DNA of 32,089 nucleotides from Oscillospiraceae bacterium. GTDB lineage: Bacteria > Bacillota > Clostridia > UBA1381 > UBA9506. Each line of letters opens with the position of its first letter. Positions within the stretch are counted from its first letter, which is position 1. Below the pieces are notes generated by a model that saw only the letters and a list, made by a program, of their open reading frames with translations, was not told the DNA's origin and made no database searches. Both the position numbers and the translations under genes were made by a program. Positions 1 through 9,212 of this stretch are shown in pieces. Where the stretch lies: NCBI GenBank assembly GCA_015068865.1, contig SVJT01000005.1, positions 1 through 32,089 on the forward strand, in the 5' to 3' direction.

Positions 1-528
1 GCCAAACTAAAGTTTGTCGCCATTCTCCTACCTCATGTTCCGCCCGGCAGGGCATAAGAAGAAAATGTGGCGGTTAGAACGAAATATGAAAGGAATTACT
101 TTAGTTTTGTTATATTTTTATGTAAAGGGGATGACCGCTCATCCCCTTTACGAATCCCCTGCCGCGCCAGGCGTTTAAATTCTAAAAATCCAGCCGCTTA
201 TTTTTGCAAAATCTTATCGTCGCGCCCAGTCGGCAACTTATGCCTCCAGAGCGCTAAAACAAGCTGTCAGCAAAGGAAATCGAAACAGCTTGTTTTACGA
301 TGATTTTGCAAAACTTTCGCGGGGATTTTATCGGAATTTGAAACGCAACGGCGATTTTCTACGCAATTAGTTTATGATACTTTTCTAAATCACAAAACGC
401 AAAAAGCCTCTGCTATATCATCTTATATTTTATAATTAATTTAATTTTAATTCTTTTACGGAATTATGTCAATAGTAAAATTACATATAATTCTAATATA
501 GAATTTAATGTAAAGGTATTTGATATCT

Positions 529-786
529 ATGAAAATTAGAAAAAAAGAATATGGAAATAGTAATATCGTTGGCAAAACCATTGAAAAATTAAGACTCGAA
601 AAAGGCATTAAACAAAATGAATTTATATCTAGAATGCAAATTATGGGTTGCAATATCAACCCAACGAGTTATTCCAAATTAGAAGGACAAATTCGTATCG
701 CCACCGATAAAGAAGTTTTTGCCGCTGCTAAAATTCTGAATGTCAGCATTGATTCTCTGTTTCCTTCCCCAAAAGACGACGAATAA
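529..786 (+). CDS. Helix-turn-helix (XRE-like) transcriptional regulator, small
   Basis: ORF translation GKTIEKLRLEKGIKQNEFISRMQIMGCNINPTSYSKLEGQIRIATDKEVFAAAKILNVSIDSLF has HTH_XRE pattern; ATG at 529 preferred over TTG at 520 (aaagg upstream). Confidence 0.8.
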   Translation: MKIRKKEYGNSNIVGKTIEKLRLEKGIKQNEFISRMQIMGCNINPTSYSKLEGQIRIATDKEVFAAAKILNVSIDSLFPSPKDDE

Positions 787-803
787 AGCTCTGTAGCTAC
801 AAA

Positions 804-835
804 AAAAGACCGCTTGAAATTTCAAGCGGTCTTTT
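804..835. terminator. Bidirectional rho-independent terminator between convergent HTH gene and gap
   Basis: AAAAGACCGCTTGAAATTTCAAGCGGTCTTTT near-perfect palindrome. Confidence 0.85.
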
Positions 836-854
836 ATGATTTTTACATTAATTC

Positions 855-1868
855 TTAGCCTAATTCAGCAAAGTACTTAATGGTTCTTACCATCTGGCTG
901 GTGTAAGAATTCTCATTGTCATACCAGGAAACAACCTGAACCTGAGAATAACCGTTGTCCATATTGGTAACCATTGTCTGAGTAGCATCGAAGATGGAAC
1001 CGAACTTGCTGCCTACGATATCGGAAGAAACGATTTCGTCTTCATTGTAAGCAAAGGATTCATTAGCAGCAGCCTTCATAGCAGCGTTAATGCCTTCAAC
1101 AGTAGCCTTACCCTTAACAACTGCAACCAGGATTGTGGTGGAGCCGGTGGGGGTAGGAACACGCTGAGCGGAACCGATGAGCTTGCCGTTCAGTTCGGGA
1201 ATAACCAGACCGATTGCTTTAGCAGCACCGGTGGAGTTAGGAACGATGTTAACAGCACCTGCTCTGGATCTTCTCAGGTCACCCTTTCTCTGAGGACCGT
1301 CTAAGATCATCTGGTCGCCGGTGTAAGCGTGAATGGTGGACATGATACCACTTTCGATGGGCATGTAATCATTCAGAGCCTTAGCCATGGGAGCCAGACA
1401 GTTGGTTGTGCAGGAAGCTGCAGAAATAACAGTGTCTTCCTTAGTTAAAATGTCATGGTTAACGTTGAAAACAACGGTGGGCAGATCGTTACCTGCAGGA
1501 GCAGAGATAACAACCTTCTTAGCGCCTGCTGTGATATGAGCAGAAGCCTTTTCTTTAGATGTGTAGAAACCGGTACATTCCAGAACTACATCAACGCCTA
1601 ATTCACCCCAGGGGATGTTTACAGCGTCTTTTTCTGCATAAATTTTGATGGTCTGACCGTCAACGGTGATAGAATCTTCACCAGCAGAAACGGTGTCTGC
1701 CAGAGCATATTTACCCTGAGCGGAATCATACTTTAATAAGTGAGCCAGCATTTTGGGGCTGGTTAAGTCGTTGATTGCAACAACCTCATAACCTTCTGCA
1801 CCGAACATCTGTCTGAAAGCCAGACGACCGATACGACCGAAACCGTTAATACCTACTTTTACTGCCAT
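855..1868 (-). CDS. gap: Glyceraldehyde-3-phosphate dehydrogenase, type I
   Basis: [21 protein letters not shown]..., catalytic [27 protein letters not shown]. Confidence 0.98.
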   Translation of the reverse strand: MAVKVGINGFGRIGRLAFRQMFGAEGYEVVAINDLTSPKMLAHLLKYDSAQGKYALADTVSAGEDSITVDGQTIKIYAEKDAVNIPWGELGVDVVLECTGFYTSKEKASAHITAGAKKVVISAPAGNDLPTVVFNVNHDILTKEDTVISAASCTTNCLAPMAKALNDYMPIESGIMSTIHAYTGDQMILDGPQRKGDLRRSRAGAVNIVPNSTGAAKAIGLVIPELNGKLIGSAQRVPTPTGSTTILVAVVKGKATVEGINAAMKAAANESFAYNEDEIVSSDIVGSKFGSIFDATQTMVTNMDNGYSQVQVVSWYDNENSYTSQMVRTIKYFAELG

Positions 1869-2023
1869 AGTATAAAAACCTCCTAAATAATTGTTATAAT
1901 TTTATCATATCTATTTTACAATATTGTAATAAAATATGCAAGTATTATTTTGTATTTTTTTCATTTTTTCTTTTATTCCACATAAAAAAGGTACATTTTT
2001 CTTCGTTCTTTATATATTTTTAC

Positions 2024-2614
2024 TTATTCTGCCTCTTTAGTCAGTGTATAATCCTTTAAAATCTCCGCTTTTTTAATGACCGGTTTTTTAATAATCTCAT
2101 CATGATTTAAACCGCGGGTTGGTAGTGCTGCCATTTTATCTGCAATTTCAATTCCCTCAACCACTTTGGCAAAAGTAGCATATTTTCCATCTAAATAGGG
2201 CGCTGCATCTACCATTATAAAAAACTGACCACTGGCAGAATTGTGGTTATCGGCGCGCGCCATCGACAGAACACCACGTTCATGCTTTAAGTTATTCTCA
2301 AAGCCGTTTTCTGTAAATTCGCCTTTAATACTTTTACCGGATCCGCCTACACCAAAGCCATCAGCCGAGCCACCCTGCACCAGTCCGGGAATGCTGCGAT
2401 GAAACACTTTACCATCATAATAGCCGGACTTTACGCAATCCAAAAACAGTTTTACACTTTCCGGTGCGATTTCAGGATAGGTTTCAATAATAATTTCGCC
2501 TTCGTCTAACGTTAATTTAACAAAGGTGTGCTTTCCTCCACCGCTGTTGCAACCGGATAAAACACAAACACACAAAAGTAACACACTCATAACCATGGAT
2601 ATTATTTTTTTCAT
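2024..2614 (-). CDS. Peptidyl-prolyl cis-trans isomerase (cyclophilin type), lipoprotein
   Basis: Signal peptide with lipobox LSGCN; cyclophilin core FHRSIPGLVQGG, SASGQFFIMV; likely start MKKII at ~2614. Confidence 0.92.
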   Translation of the reverse strand: MKKIISMVMSVLLLCVCVLSGCNSGGGKHTFVKLTLDEGEIIIETYPEIAPESVKLFLDCVKSGYYDGKVFHRSIPGLVQGGSADGFGVGGSGKSIKGEFTENGFENNLKHERGVLSMARADNHNSASGQFFIMVDAAPYLDGKYATFAKVVEGIEIADKMAALPTRGLNHDEIIKKPVIKKAEILKDYTLTKEAE

Positions 2615-2725
2615 TGTAAAACTCCTTATCTTCTGCATTATTTTAATAGCAAAATCAGATGCCACAAAATCATTTTACCGTGAGTAAAAATGCTTGCTTG
2701 CAAGGGCATTTTTGCGACACCGTCA

Positions 2726-2772
2726 ATTGACACATACAGAATTCCATAAAATAAAATTCTATATGTGTCAAT
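2726..2772. repeat. Long imperfect inverted repeat downstream of the small membrane protein gene
   Basis: ATTGACACATA-c-AGAATT ... AATTCT-a-TATGTGTCAAT: 11+6 paired with one mismatch. Confidence 0.7.
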
Positions 2773-2802
2773 TATAGAATTCGTGAATGATTTAGATGCC
2801 GG

Positions 2803-3153
2803 TTATTTTCTCTTATCTAAAAAATATTTTAAAATTATTTCTAATATAGTAATAATTAGCGAGCATAACACAAAATGCCATATTAAAAACTGATATTCTT
2901 CTGTTACTTCAGGATGAAAACCAACCCCATAATTTTTACGTGATAAATACTCAAATATAAATCCGATTGTTGAACATATAAAAAGTACAAGATTATATAT
3001 TATCAAGTTTCTTTTTGAAGTCGCAAAACACACATTCACTAATGACACTGCCAACGCAAGTAAAACAACATATGTAACCGGTAATATTCCTATATAAACA
3101 AATAAACAAGGAATTATGATTGCTATATTCAGCAATAGCAATTTTCTTTTCAT
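2803..3153 (-). CDS. Small integral membrane protein, unknown function
   Basis: 116 aa, about four hydrophobic segments; lies 22 nt downstream of the four-helix-bundle gene on the same strand. Confidence 0.65.
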   Translation of the reverse strand: MKRKLLLLNIAIIIPCLFVYIGILPVTYVVLLALAVSLVNVCFATSKRNLIIYNLVLFICSTIGFIFEYLSRKNYGVGFHPEVTEEYQFLIWHFVLCSLIITILEIILKYFLDKRK

Positions 3154-3175
3154 TTCATCACCTTGGGTATATTAG

Positions 3176-3526
3176 TTAATTTTTCTTTGCAGTAGTTACG
3201 GATGCAATAAGCAATTTTTTGATTTTACTGCATTTATCATACATATTTGTGTATTCCTCTTCTGTTATCATTTTCGTTTCCTTGAAAAGAGCTAACCAAT
3301 AATCACTTTCGTAACACTCTTTCAAGGCTATCTGAAATTTATTTATAAAGTCTGCTTTACTTGCAGCATAATTTGCTTCATGAATATTGGCTCCAATGCT
3401 TGTACCGCTTCTCAAAAGCTGATTTAACAGTACATTTCCTTTTCTGTTTTCCTTTATCTCTGCACACAGATTAACAATATCAACTGCAAATTGTTTTGAC
3501 AAATCTACAAGTTTATTCTCTTTCAT
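3176..3526 (-). CDS. Four helix bundle protein (TIGR02436 / 23S rRNA IVS-encoded protein / Avd-like family)
   Basis: Family signature LLRSGTSIGANIHEANYAASKADFINKFQIALKECYESDYWLALF; RBS ggagaaaagatATG. Confidence 0.92.
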   Translation of the reverse strand: MKENKLVDLSKQFAVDIVNLCAEIKENRKGNVLLNQLLRSGTSIGANIHEANYAASKADFINKFQIALKECYESDYWLALFKETKMITEEEYTNMYDKCSKIKKLLIASVTTAKKN

Positions 3527-3540
3527 ATCTTTTCTCCATT

Positions 3541-4170
3541 TAATGAATTGACAACTTTGTTATCATGAATTGGCTAAAGCCATGAATTCTCACTTCGATC
3601 CATGAATTGAATTGCCTTTTAATGCACGAAGTGTAATTCATGAGCCGCAGGCTCAATTCATGAAATCGCAGATTTCAATTCATGTCGAAAGGCAATTCAT
3701 TGATTTCATCTTCGATGAAATCATTATATAATTAGGTTACAGGAAAGATGCACCTTGTTTTTAATGAATTGACAACTGGCGTTGTCATGAATTGGCTAAA
3801 GCCATGAATTCTCACTTCGATCTATGAATTGAATTGCCTTTTAATGCACGAAGTGTAATTCATGAGCCGCAGGCTCAATTCATGAAATCGTAGATTTCAA
3901 TTCATGCCGCAAGGCAATTCATCGATTTCATCTTTGATGAAATCATTATATAATTAGGTTACAGGAAAGATGCACCTTGTTTTTAATGAATTGACAACTT
4001 TGTTGTCATGAATTGGCTAAAGCCATGAATTCTCACTTCGATCCATGAATTGAATTGCCTTTTAATGCACGAAGTGTAATTCATGAGCCGCAGGCTCAAT
4101 TCATGAAATCGTAGATTTCAATTCATGACGAAGGCAATTCATTGATTTCATTTTTGATGAAATCATTATA
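3541..4170. repeat. Tandem array of three ~188-nt multi-hairpin units with identical 33-nt spacers
   Basis: Units 3541-3728, 3762-3950, 3984-4170; spacers 3729-3761 and 3951-3983 (taattaggttacaggaaagatgcaccttgtttt). Each unit: GACAAC/GTTGTC, GGC TAAA GCC, CACTTCG/CGAAGTG, TGAGCC GCA GGCTCA, TGAAATC G(C/T)A GATTTCA, GCC GCAA GGC (variable), GATTTCATC TTC GATGAAATC, separated by ATGAATT/AATTCAT. Confidence 0.95.
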
Positions 4171-4193
4171 GCACTTTCATAAAAAAATGGCAA
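4165..4193 (-). promoter_or_regulatory. Putative sigma-A promoter reading into hairpin array and four-helix-bundle gene
   Basis: Minus strand TTGCCA - 17 nt - TATAAT; the -10 is the outer edge of unit 3. Confidence 0.5.
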
Positions 4194-4217
4194 TATTTCT
4201 TTCGAAAATTGCCATTT
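4185..4217 (-). terminator. Terminator of AGCS symporter gene
   Basis: AAATGGCAAT...ATTGCCATTT 10-bp stem just downstream of the stop; shares sequence with the predicted -35. Confidence 0.65.
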
Positions 4218-4227
4218 GGTTTTTATT

Positions 4228-5589
4228 CTATTTTTTTATCCGACCAAAATAGTCCTTTGATATGGAACTGACCACTTTACTCAATCCAAATATACCAATT
4301 AGATTAGGAATAGCCATTAAACCGTTCATTGCCTCTGAGATACTCCAGATTAAATCAAGGCTGCCGATTGTGCCAACGAAGACAAACACTACATAAATAC
4401 ATCTGTAAACAAACACGGCCTTTTTAGACTTGTCCGACAAAAATTCTATACACACTTCACCGTAATAGGCCCAACCAAGAATTGTAGACAAGGCAAAGAA
4501 AATCGTCGATGCCGTCACAACAAAACCGCCAATACCGGGAATAATCGCATTGAAGGATGCAATGCTCAATGCCGCACCCTGAAACTCTCCCGCACTCCAT
4601 AAACCCGTTGTTAAAATAACCAGGGCAGAAATGGTGCAGATTATGAGGGTTGTAAAAAATACTTCAAACATACCCCAAAGCCCTTGATGAACGGGATTTT
4701 TTGTACTGGATGCCGCATGGGCAATGGGTGCACTGCCCAAACCCGCTTCATTGGAAAACACACCTCTGGAAAACCCATAATGCATTGCCAGGACAACGCC
4801 ATAGCCTGCCACACCGCCCGTTGCTGCTTTGAAATTAAACGCCTCTTTAAAAATCAATTCAAACGCAGCAGGGATTTTATCGCAATTAATGACTAATGCT
4901 ATCATTGAGCATATCACATAGAAAACAGCCATAAACGGTACTAATTTTTCATTAACGGAAGCGATTCTGCGCATTCCTCCCAATATAACTGCTGCAACAA
5001 CAACCGTAAGGACAGCACCGGTAATCAACGGATTAACACCAACAGTGCTTTCAAGGGCAACAGCTATAGAATTAGACTGGGTTGCATTGCCCGTACCCAG
5101 ACATGCTACCATGGCAAATACTGCAAATAAAACAGCAAGCCACTTCAGATGCAAACCATTTTTTATATAATACATCGGTCCGCCAACCCACTGTCCCTGT
5201 TCATTCTTCTCTCTGTAATGTAAAGAAAGAATGATCTCGGCATATTTTGTTACCATACCCAGCAAAGCACTGACCCACATCCAGAAAACCGCTCCCGGTC
5301 CGCCTGAAACAATCGCCGTAGCCAAACCGGCAATGCTGCCTGTTCCGATGGTGCCTGCCATGGCAGTAGCAACCGCCTGAAACGGGGTAACGCCCGAGCC
5401 ATCTTTTTCGTGTTGTTTTTTTGAAAAAACACCCAATATAGTGTTTTTCAGCATATAACCAAACTTTTTAAACTGCAAAAAACCTGTCTTAAACGATAGG
5501 AATAAACCTGTTCCTATCAATAACGTCAACATAACAGGACCCCAAACAACGCCATTCACTTTTTCAATAACCAGACTAATGAACTCCAT
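4228..5589 (-). CDS. Sodium:alanine symporter family (AGCS) transporter
   Basis: FKTGFLQFKKF, GTIGTGSIAGLATAI, GGPMYYIKNGL, FSRGVFSNEAGLGSAPIAHAA; ATG at 5589 preceded by ggagga. Confidence 0.95.
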   Translation of the reverse strand: MEFISLVIEKVNGVVWGPVMLTLLIGTGLFLSFKTGFLQFKKFGYMLKNTILGVFSKKQHEKDGSGVTPFQAVATAMAGTIGTGSIAGLATAIVSGGPGAVFWMWVSALLGMVTKYAEIILSLHYREKNEQGQWVGGPMYYIKNGLHLKWLAVLFAVFAMVACLGTGNATQSNSIAVALESTVGVNPLITGAVLTVVVAAVILGGMRRIASVNEKLVPFMAVFYVICSMIALVINCDKIPAAFELIFKEAFNFKAATGGVAGYGVVLAMHYGFSRGVFSNEAGLGSAPIAHAASSTKNPVHQGLWGMFEVFFTTLIICTISALVILTTGLWSAGEFQGAALSIASFNAIIPGIGGFVVTASTIFFALSTILGWAYYGEVCIEFLSDKSKKAVFVYRCIYVVFVFVGTIGSLDLIWSISEAMNGLMAIPNLIGIFGLSKVVSSISKDYFGRIKK

Positions 5590-5625
5590 GGTGTAAAAAC
5601 TCCTCCGATTTCCAATCCCCAAATA

Positions 5626-6093
5626 TTACATTGAAACAAAATCCTTTTTTTCCGGCAGTAAGCAAACTTCATACTTATTGGTGGAAAGGACAACCGATGT
5701 GCGGGTAAGAGACACCCCACCAATTGATTTAACAAAATTCAAAATTTCTTCCAGCGTTTTTCCCGACTTAGTTACAACCTTCAGAATAAAATCGAAATCT
5801 CCTGCTATATAATGACATTCTGCCACAGAACCGTTATTGTTAATCTGCCTTATAAACTCTTCATTATATTTAGGATGCTCAAGACTAACATATATAAACG
5901 CTACAAGGTCCCTGCCTATGGTATTTTGATTGATAATTGCCGTATACTTTTCAATAATTCCTGAATTTTCAAGTTTTTTAATTCTTTCGATAACTGCAGA
6001 AGTGGAAAGATTAATCTTCGCACCTATATTGGTTGCATTTTCTCTGGCATTCTCTTTTAAAGCCTCTAAAATTTTATAATCTAAAACATCCAT
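5626..6093 (-). CDS. Lrp/AsnC family transcriptional regulator
   Basis: LDYKILEALKENARENATNIGAKINLSTSAVIERIKKLENSGIIEKYTAIIN (AsnC HTH) and RAM/AsnC ligand domain. Confidence 0.95.
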   Translation of the reverse strand: MDVLDYKILEALKENARENATNIGAKINLSTSAVIERIKKLENSGIIEKYTAIINQNTIGRDLVAFIYVSLEHPKYNEEFIRQINNNGSVAECHYIAGDFDFILKVVTKSGKTLEEILNFVKSIGGVSLTRTSVVLSTNKYEVCLLPEKKDFVSM

Positions 6094-6372
6094 TTTGCAT
6101 CCCCCTTTTGATTAAATTATATAAAATTTAAAAAGAAATGTAAACACGACAAAAAAACATTCCTATTTTTTTCTCTAAAAATTTTATTGTCAAAAAATTT
6201 TTCTTTACATTTATTTTTTCCCAATATTAAACCGAAAAATTTTTGGTAAAATAAACACATATTGACAGAAAACGACAGGTTTTCTTACGAAACTAAATTA
6301 CAGATAACTGTAGACTTTATACAGAATTTGTAATATAATGAAATGAGTGTTTGTATTAAAAGGAGAAAAAAC

Positions 6373-7014
6373 ATGCGAATGAGAAAAAAGAAGCATCTCC
6401 ATGAGCGATTGGATGCTTGTACCGGCTTAATACTGTATGACATTTCAGAATTTAACAACGACATCAAAAGCGTTTTTCTGAATAATAATCCGCTCCGCAT
6501 GGAAATCGGTTGCGGCAAAGGCGGTTTTATACTGGAGATGGCAAAACGAAACCCACAGATTAATTTTCTTGCCATTGAAAAAAATATGAATGTTTTGTTG
6601 CTGGCCGCTGAAAAAATCAAGGCTGAGGGGCTGAAAAATGTTAAACTGTTTGCCGGCGATGTAAACATTCTCAGGCAGTTTGAAACTGAATCAAAGTGCG
6701 AGATGATTTACATAAACTTTTGTGATCCCTGGCACAAAAACAGTTATCGCAGACGTCGTCTGACCCACGAGCAGCATTTAAAGCTATGGGAAAAGCTTCT
6801 TTGTGAAAACGGGGAACTGCATTTTAAAACCGACAATCAGAAGTTGTTTGAGTTTTCCCTCAACTCTTTTGCCGATTATGGATTAAAGCTCCGGAATATT
6901 ACCTTCGATTTACATAACTCTGATTTTAAAGGCAATGTGATGACGGAATATGAAAAGCTCTTTTCCTCTCAGGGACAGCCAATTTACCGTTGCGAAGCCA
7001 TTTATGTTAAATGA
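6373..7014 (+). CDS. trmB: tRNA (guanine-N7-)-methyltransferase
   Basis: LRMEIGCGKGGFILEMAKRNPQINFLAIEK, FCDPWHKNSYRRRRLTHEQHLK, FKTDNQKLFEFSL; RBS aaaaggag before ATG 6373. Confidence 0.95.
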   Translation: MRMRKKKHLHERLDACTGLILYDISEFNNDIKSVFLNNNPLRMEIGCGKGGFILEMAKRNPQINFLAIEKNMNVLLLAAEKIKAEGLKNVKLFAGDVNILRQFETESKCEMIYINFCDPWHKNSYRRRRLTHEQHLKLWEKLLCENGELHFKTDNQKLFEFSLNSFADYGLKLRNITFDLHNSDFKGNVMTEYEKLFSSQGQPIYRCEAIYVK

Positions 7015-7015
7015 T

Positions 7016-7057
7016 AAAAAAGGATGTAAAAAAGTTAAACTTTTTTACATCCTTTTT
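7016..7057. terminator. Bidirectional terminator between convergent trmB and ispE
   Basis: AAAAAGGATGTAAAAAAGT taa ACTTTTTTACATCCTTTTT. Confidence 0.85.
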
Positions 7058-7058
7058 G

Positions 7059-7910
7059 TTATGCAACGGGCTTTGCTATAGCCACAAAATCATCACCAAG
7101 AAATGTTTTCACATCCTGCTCCGAAGGTTCTTTTAAAAAGATACCGAAGCAGGTGGCGCCGGAACCGCTCATCATCACGTGGTCTGCACCGGCTTTTTTC
7201 AATTTTACCAAAAGCTCCGAAATGGCAGGACAGTATGCCGTCGCCACCCTCTCCATCATATTGCTCATATGAAGAAATGCTCTTGGCAGGTCATTTTCTT
7301 TTAGCGCTGCAAGCAATGCATCGCTATCACCGATTTGGGGGTTTGTTTCTCCGTCCAATGCCTTATAAATCATACCCGTGCTGACTTGAACACCGGGATT
7401 TGCCAGCACAATATAGCAATTATTAAGCCCTGTTACCGATGTTAACCGTTCCCCGATACCTTCTGCCAAGGCAGGTTTTCCATATAGACAAAAGGGAACA
7501 TCGGCTCCCAGCTTTACACCTATTACTGCCAGTTCTTCAACTGTTTTCCCAAGATTGCAGGCTTTGTTGATTAAGTGCATCACTGCCGCCGCATTGGTGC
7601 TGCCGCCGGCAAGTCCTGCCGCAATGGGAATACGCTTTTCAATGTGAATGGAAAATCCACAGGAAAGGGCAAAGGTTTCCTGCATCAGTTTTGCCGCACG
7701 CCAGGCAATGTTCCCTTCGTCCACGGGCAAATCTGAAGCATTGGTGGTCAACTGTATCTCATTTGTTTCTAAAACAGAAAGAGTGACTGTATCACCAAAA
7801 TCTACTGTTTGCATCACGCTTTCAATATCATGATAGCCGTCGGGACGCTTGCCCAACACAAATAAGGACAGATTAATTTTGGCGCAAGCCGTCATGCTGA
7901 ATGTTTGCAT
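7059..7910 (-). CDS. ispE: 4-(cytidine 5'-diphospho)-2-C-methyl-D-erythritol kinase
   Basis: AKINLSLFVLGKRPDGYHDIESVMQTV, IPIAAGLAGGSTNAAAV, MSGSGATCFGIF. Confidence 0.96.
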   Translation of the reverse strand: MQTFSMTACAKINLSLFVLGKRPDGYHDIESVMQTVDFGDTVTLSVLETNEIQLTTNASDLPVDEGNIAWRAAKLMQETFALSCGFSIHIEKRIPIAAGLAGGSTNAAAVMHLINKACNLGKTVEELAVIGVKLGADVPFCLYGKPALAEGIGERLTSVTGLNNCYIVLANPGVQVSTGMIYKALDGETNPQIGDSDALLAALKENDLPRAFLHMSNMMERVATAYCPAISELLVKLKKAGADHVMMSGSGATCFGIFLKEPSEQDVKTFLGDDFVAIAKPVA

Positions 7911-7925
7911 AATATGCCTCTTTTC

Positions 7926-9191
7926 TTAGTTTACAAACTCAAATTCCAGATCGCAGATACGAACCGGATCCCCTTCATTGATGCCGGCCTCCTCTAAGGC
8001 TGCAATAATGCCGGACTCACGCAAAGAACGCTGGAAGAATTGCAGTGATTCATAATCAGAGAAGTTGGTACTGCCCACAATCCGTTCTGCACGGCCACCT
8101 TCCACGCGGTAGGCTTCGCCTTCACGAACAATGGTAAAGGTATCTGCTTCTTCCTCCTGAGGAATATCTTCATAAACCTCCTGTTCCGGAATGGGCAATT
8201 CTTTTAAGCAACCAAAGGCAAAGGCCATCAGCTCGCGAGTGCCCTGACCAGTCGCCGCCGAGATTTCAAACAATAACAAATCTCTTTCTTCCATTTCTTT
8301 TTTGAAGGCTTCGTACATATCAGGATCTGTTAAAATATCGGTTTTATTAGCAACGACTATCTGTGGTTTTTCAGCCAGTTTCGGATTGTATAATTTCATT
8401 TCTTCGCAAATGGTATCAAAGTCTTCAATGGGATTTCTGCCTTCAATACCGGATACATCAACAAGGTGCAAAAGCAGTCTTGTGCGCTCAACGTGGCGGA
8501 GAAATTCATGACCTAAACCGGCACCCTCACTGGCGCCTTCTATAATACCGGGAATATCGGCCATCACAAAGCTTTCACTTTCACCAACCGAAATAACACC
8601 TAAGTTTGGCTCTAATGTGGTAAAATGATAATTCGCTATTTTGGGACGGGCACTGCTGACAACTGACAAAAGAGTGGATTTGCCCACATTTGGAAAACCA
8701 ACCAAGCCTACATCAGCCAGCAGCTTCAGCTCCAGTTTGATTTTGCGTGAAACGCCGCGCTGACCGGGTTTTGCAAACTTAGGAACCTGACGGGTAGGTG
8801 TGGCAAAATGGGTATTCCCCCAGCCACCGTTTCCACCCTTTGCCGCCACAAAACGGTCCCCGTGATGGTTTAAATCCGCTATTGTTCTGTCTGTTTCTGC
8901 ATCTTTAATCAAAGTACCAATCGGCACACGGATAATCATATCTTCACCGCTGCTGCCGGTACATTTGGCACCGCGACCATCACCGCCGTTTTGTGCCTTA
9001 TATTCTCTTTTATAGCGAAAGTCCATCAGAGTGAGCAAACGTCCGTCGGCAACAAACACAACATCACCGCCTCGTCCGCCATCGCCGCCATCCGGACCGC
9101 CTGCCGCCACATACTTTTCGCGTCTGAAGGATACAAGACCGTTCCCTCCGTTTCCGGAACGAATTTCTATTTCTGCAACATCTACTAACAT
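7926..9191 (-). CDS. obgE: GTPase ObgE/CgtA
   Basis: Glycine-rich Obg fold, GFPNVGKSTLLS, DIPGIIEGASEGAGLGHEFLRH. Confidence 0.98.
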   Translation of the reverse strand: MLVDVAEIEIRSGNGGNGLVSFRREKYVAAGGPDGGDGGRGGDVVFVADGRLLTLMDFRYKREYKAQNGGDGRGAKCTGSSGEDMIIRVPIGTLIKDAETDRTIADLNHHGDRFVAAKGGNGGWGNTHFATPTRQVPKFAKPGQRGVSRKIKLELKLLADVGLVGFPNVGKSTLLSVVSSARPKIANYHFTTLEPNLGVISVGESESFVMADIPGIIEGASEGAGLGHEFLRHVERTRLLLHLVDVSGIEGRNPIEDFDTICEEMKLYNPKLAEKPQIVVANKTDILTDPDMYEAFKKEMEERDLLLFEISAATGQGTRELMAFAFGCLKELPIPEQEVYEDIPQEEEADTFTIVREGEAYRVEGGRAERIVGSTNFSDYESLQFFQRSLRESGIIAALEEAGINEGDPVRICDLEFEFVN

Positions 9192-9212
9192 ATTGTAAAT
9201 ACCTTTCCTTTC

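Noticed and set aside
67-303. 78-aa plus-strand ORF
   Set aside because: Composition and overlap with strong hairpins suggest a spurious ORF; no domain recognised.
3541-4170. CRISPR array
   Set aside because: The repeated units are ~188 nt with internal hairpins, the 33-nt spacers are identical to each other, and no cas genes are present.
3176-4170. Diversity-generating retroelement
   Set aside because: An Avd-like protein is present but there is no reverse transcriptase, TR/VR pair or target gene in the window.
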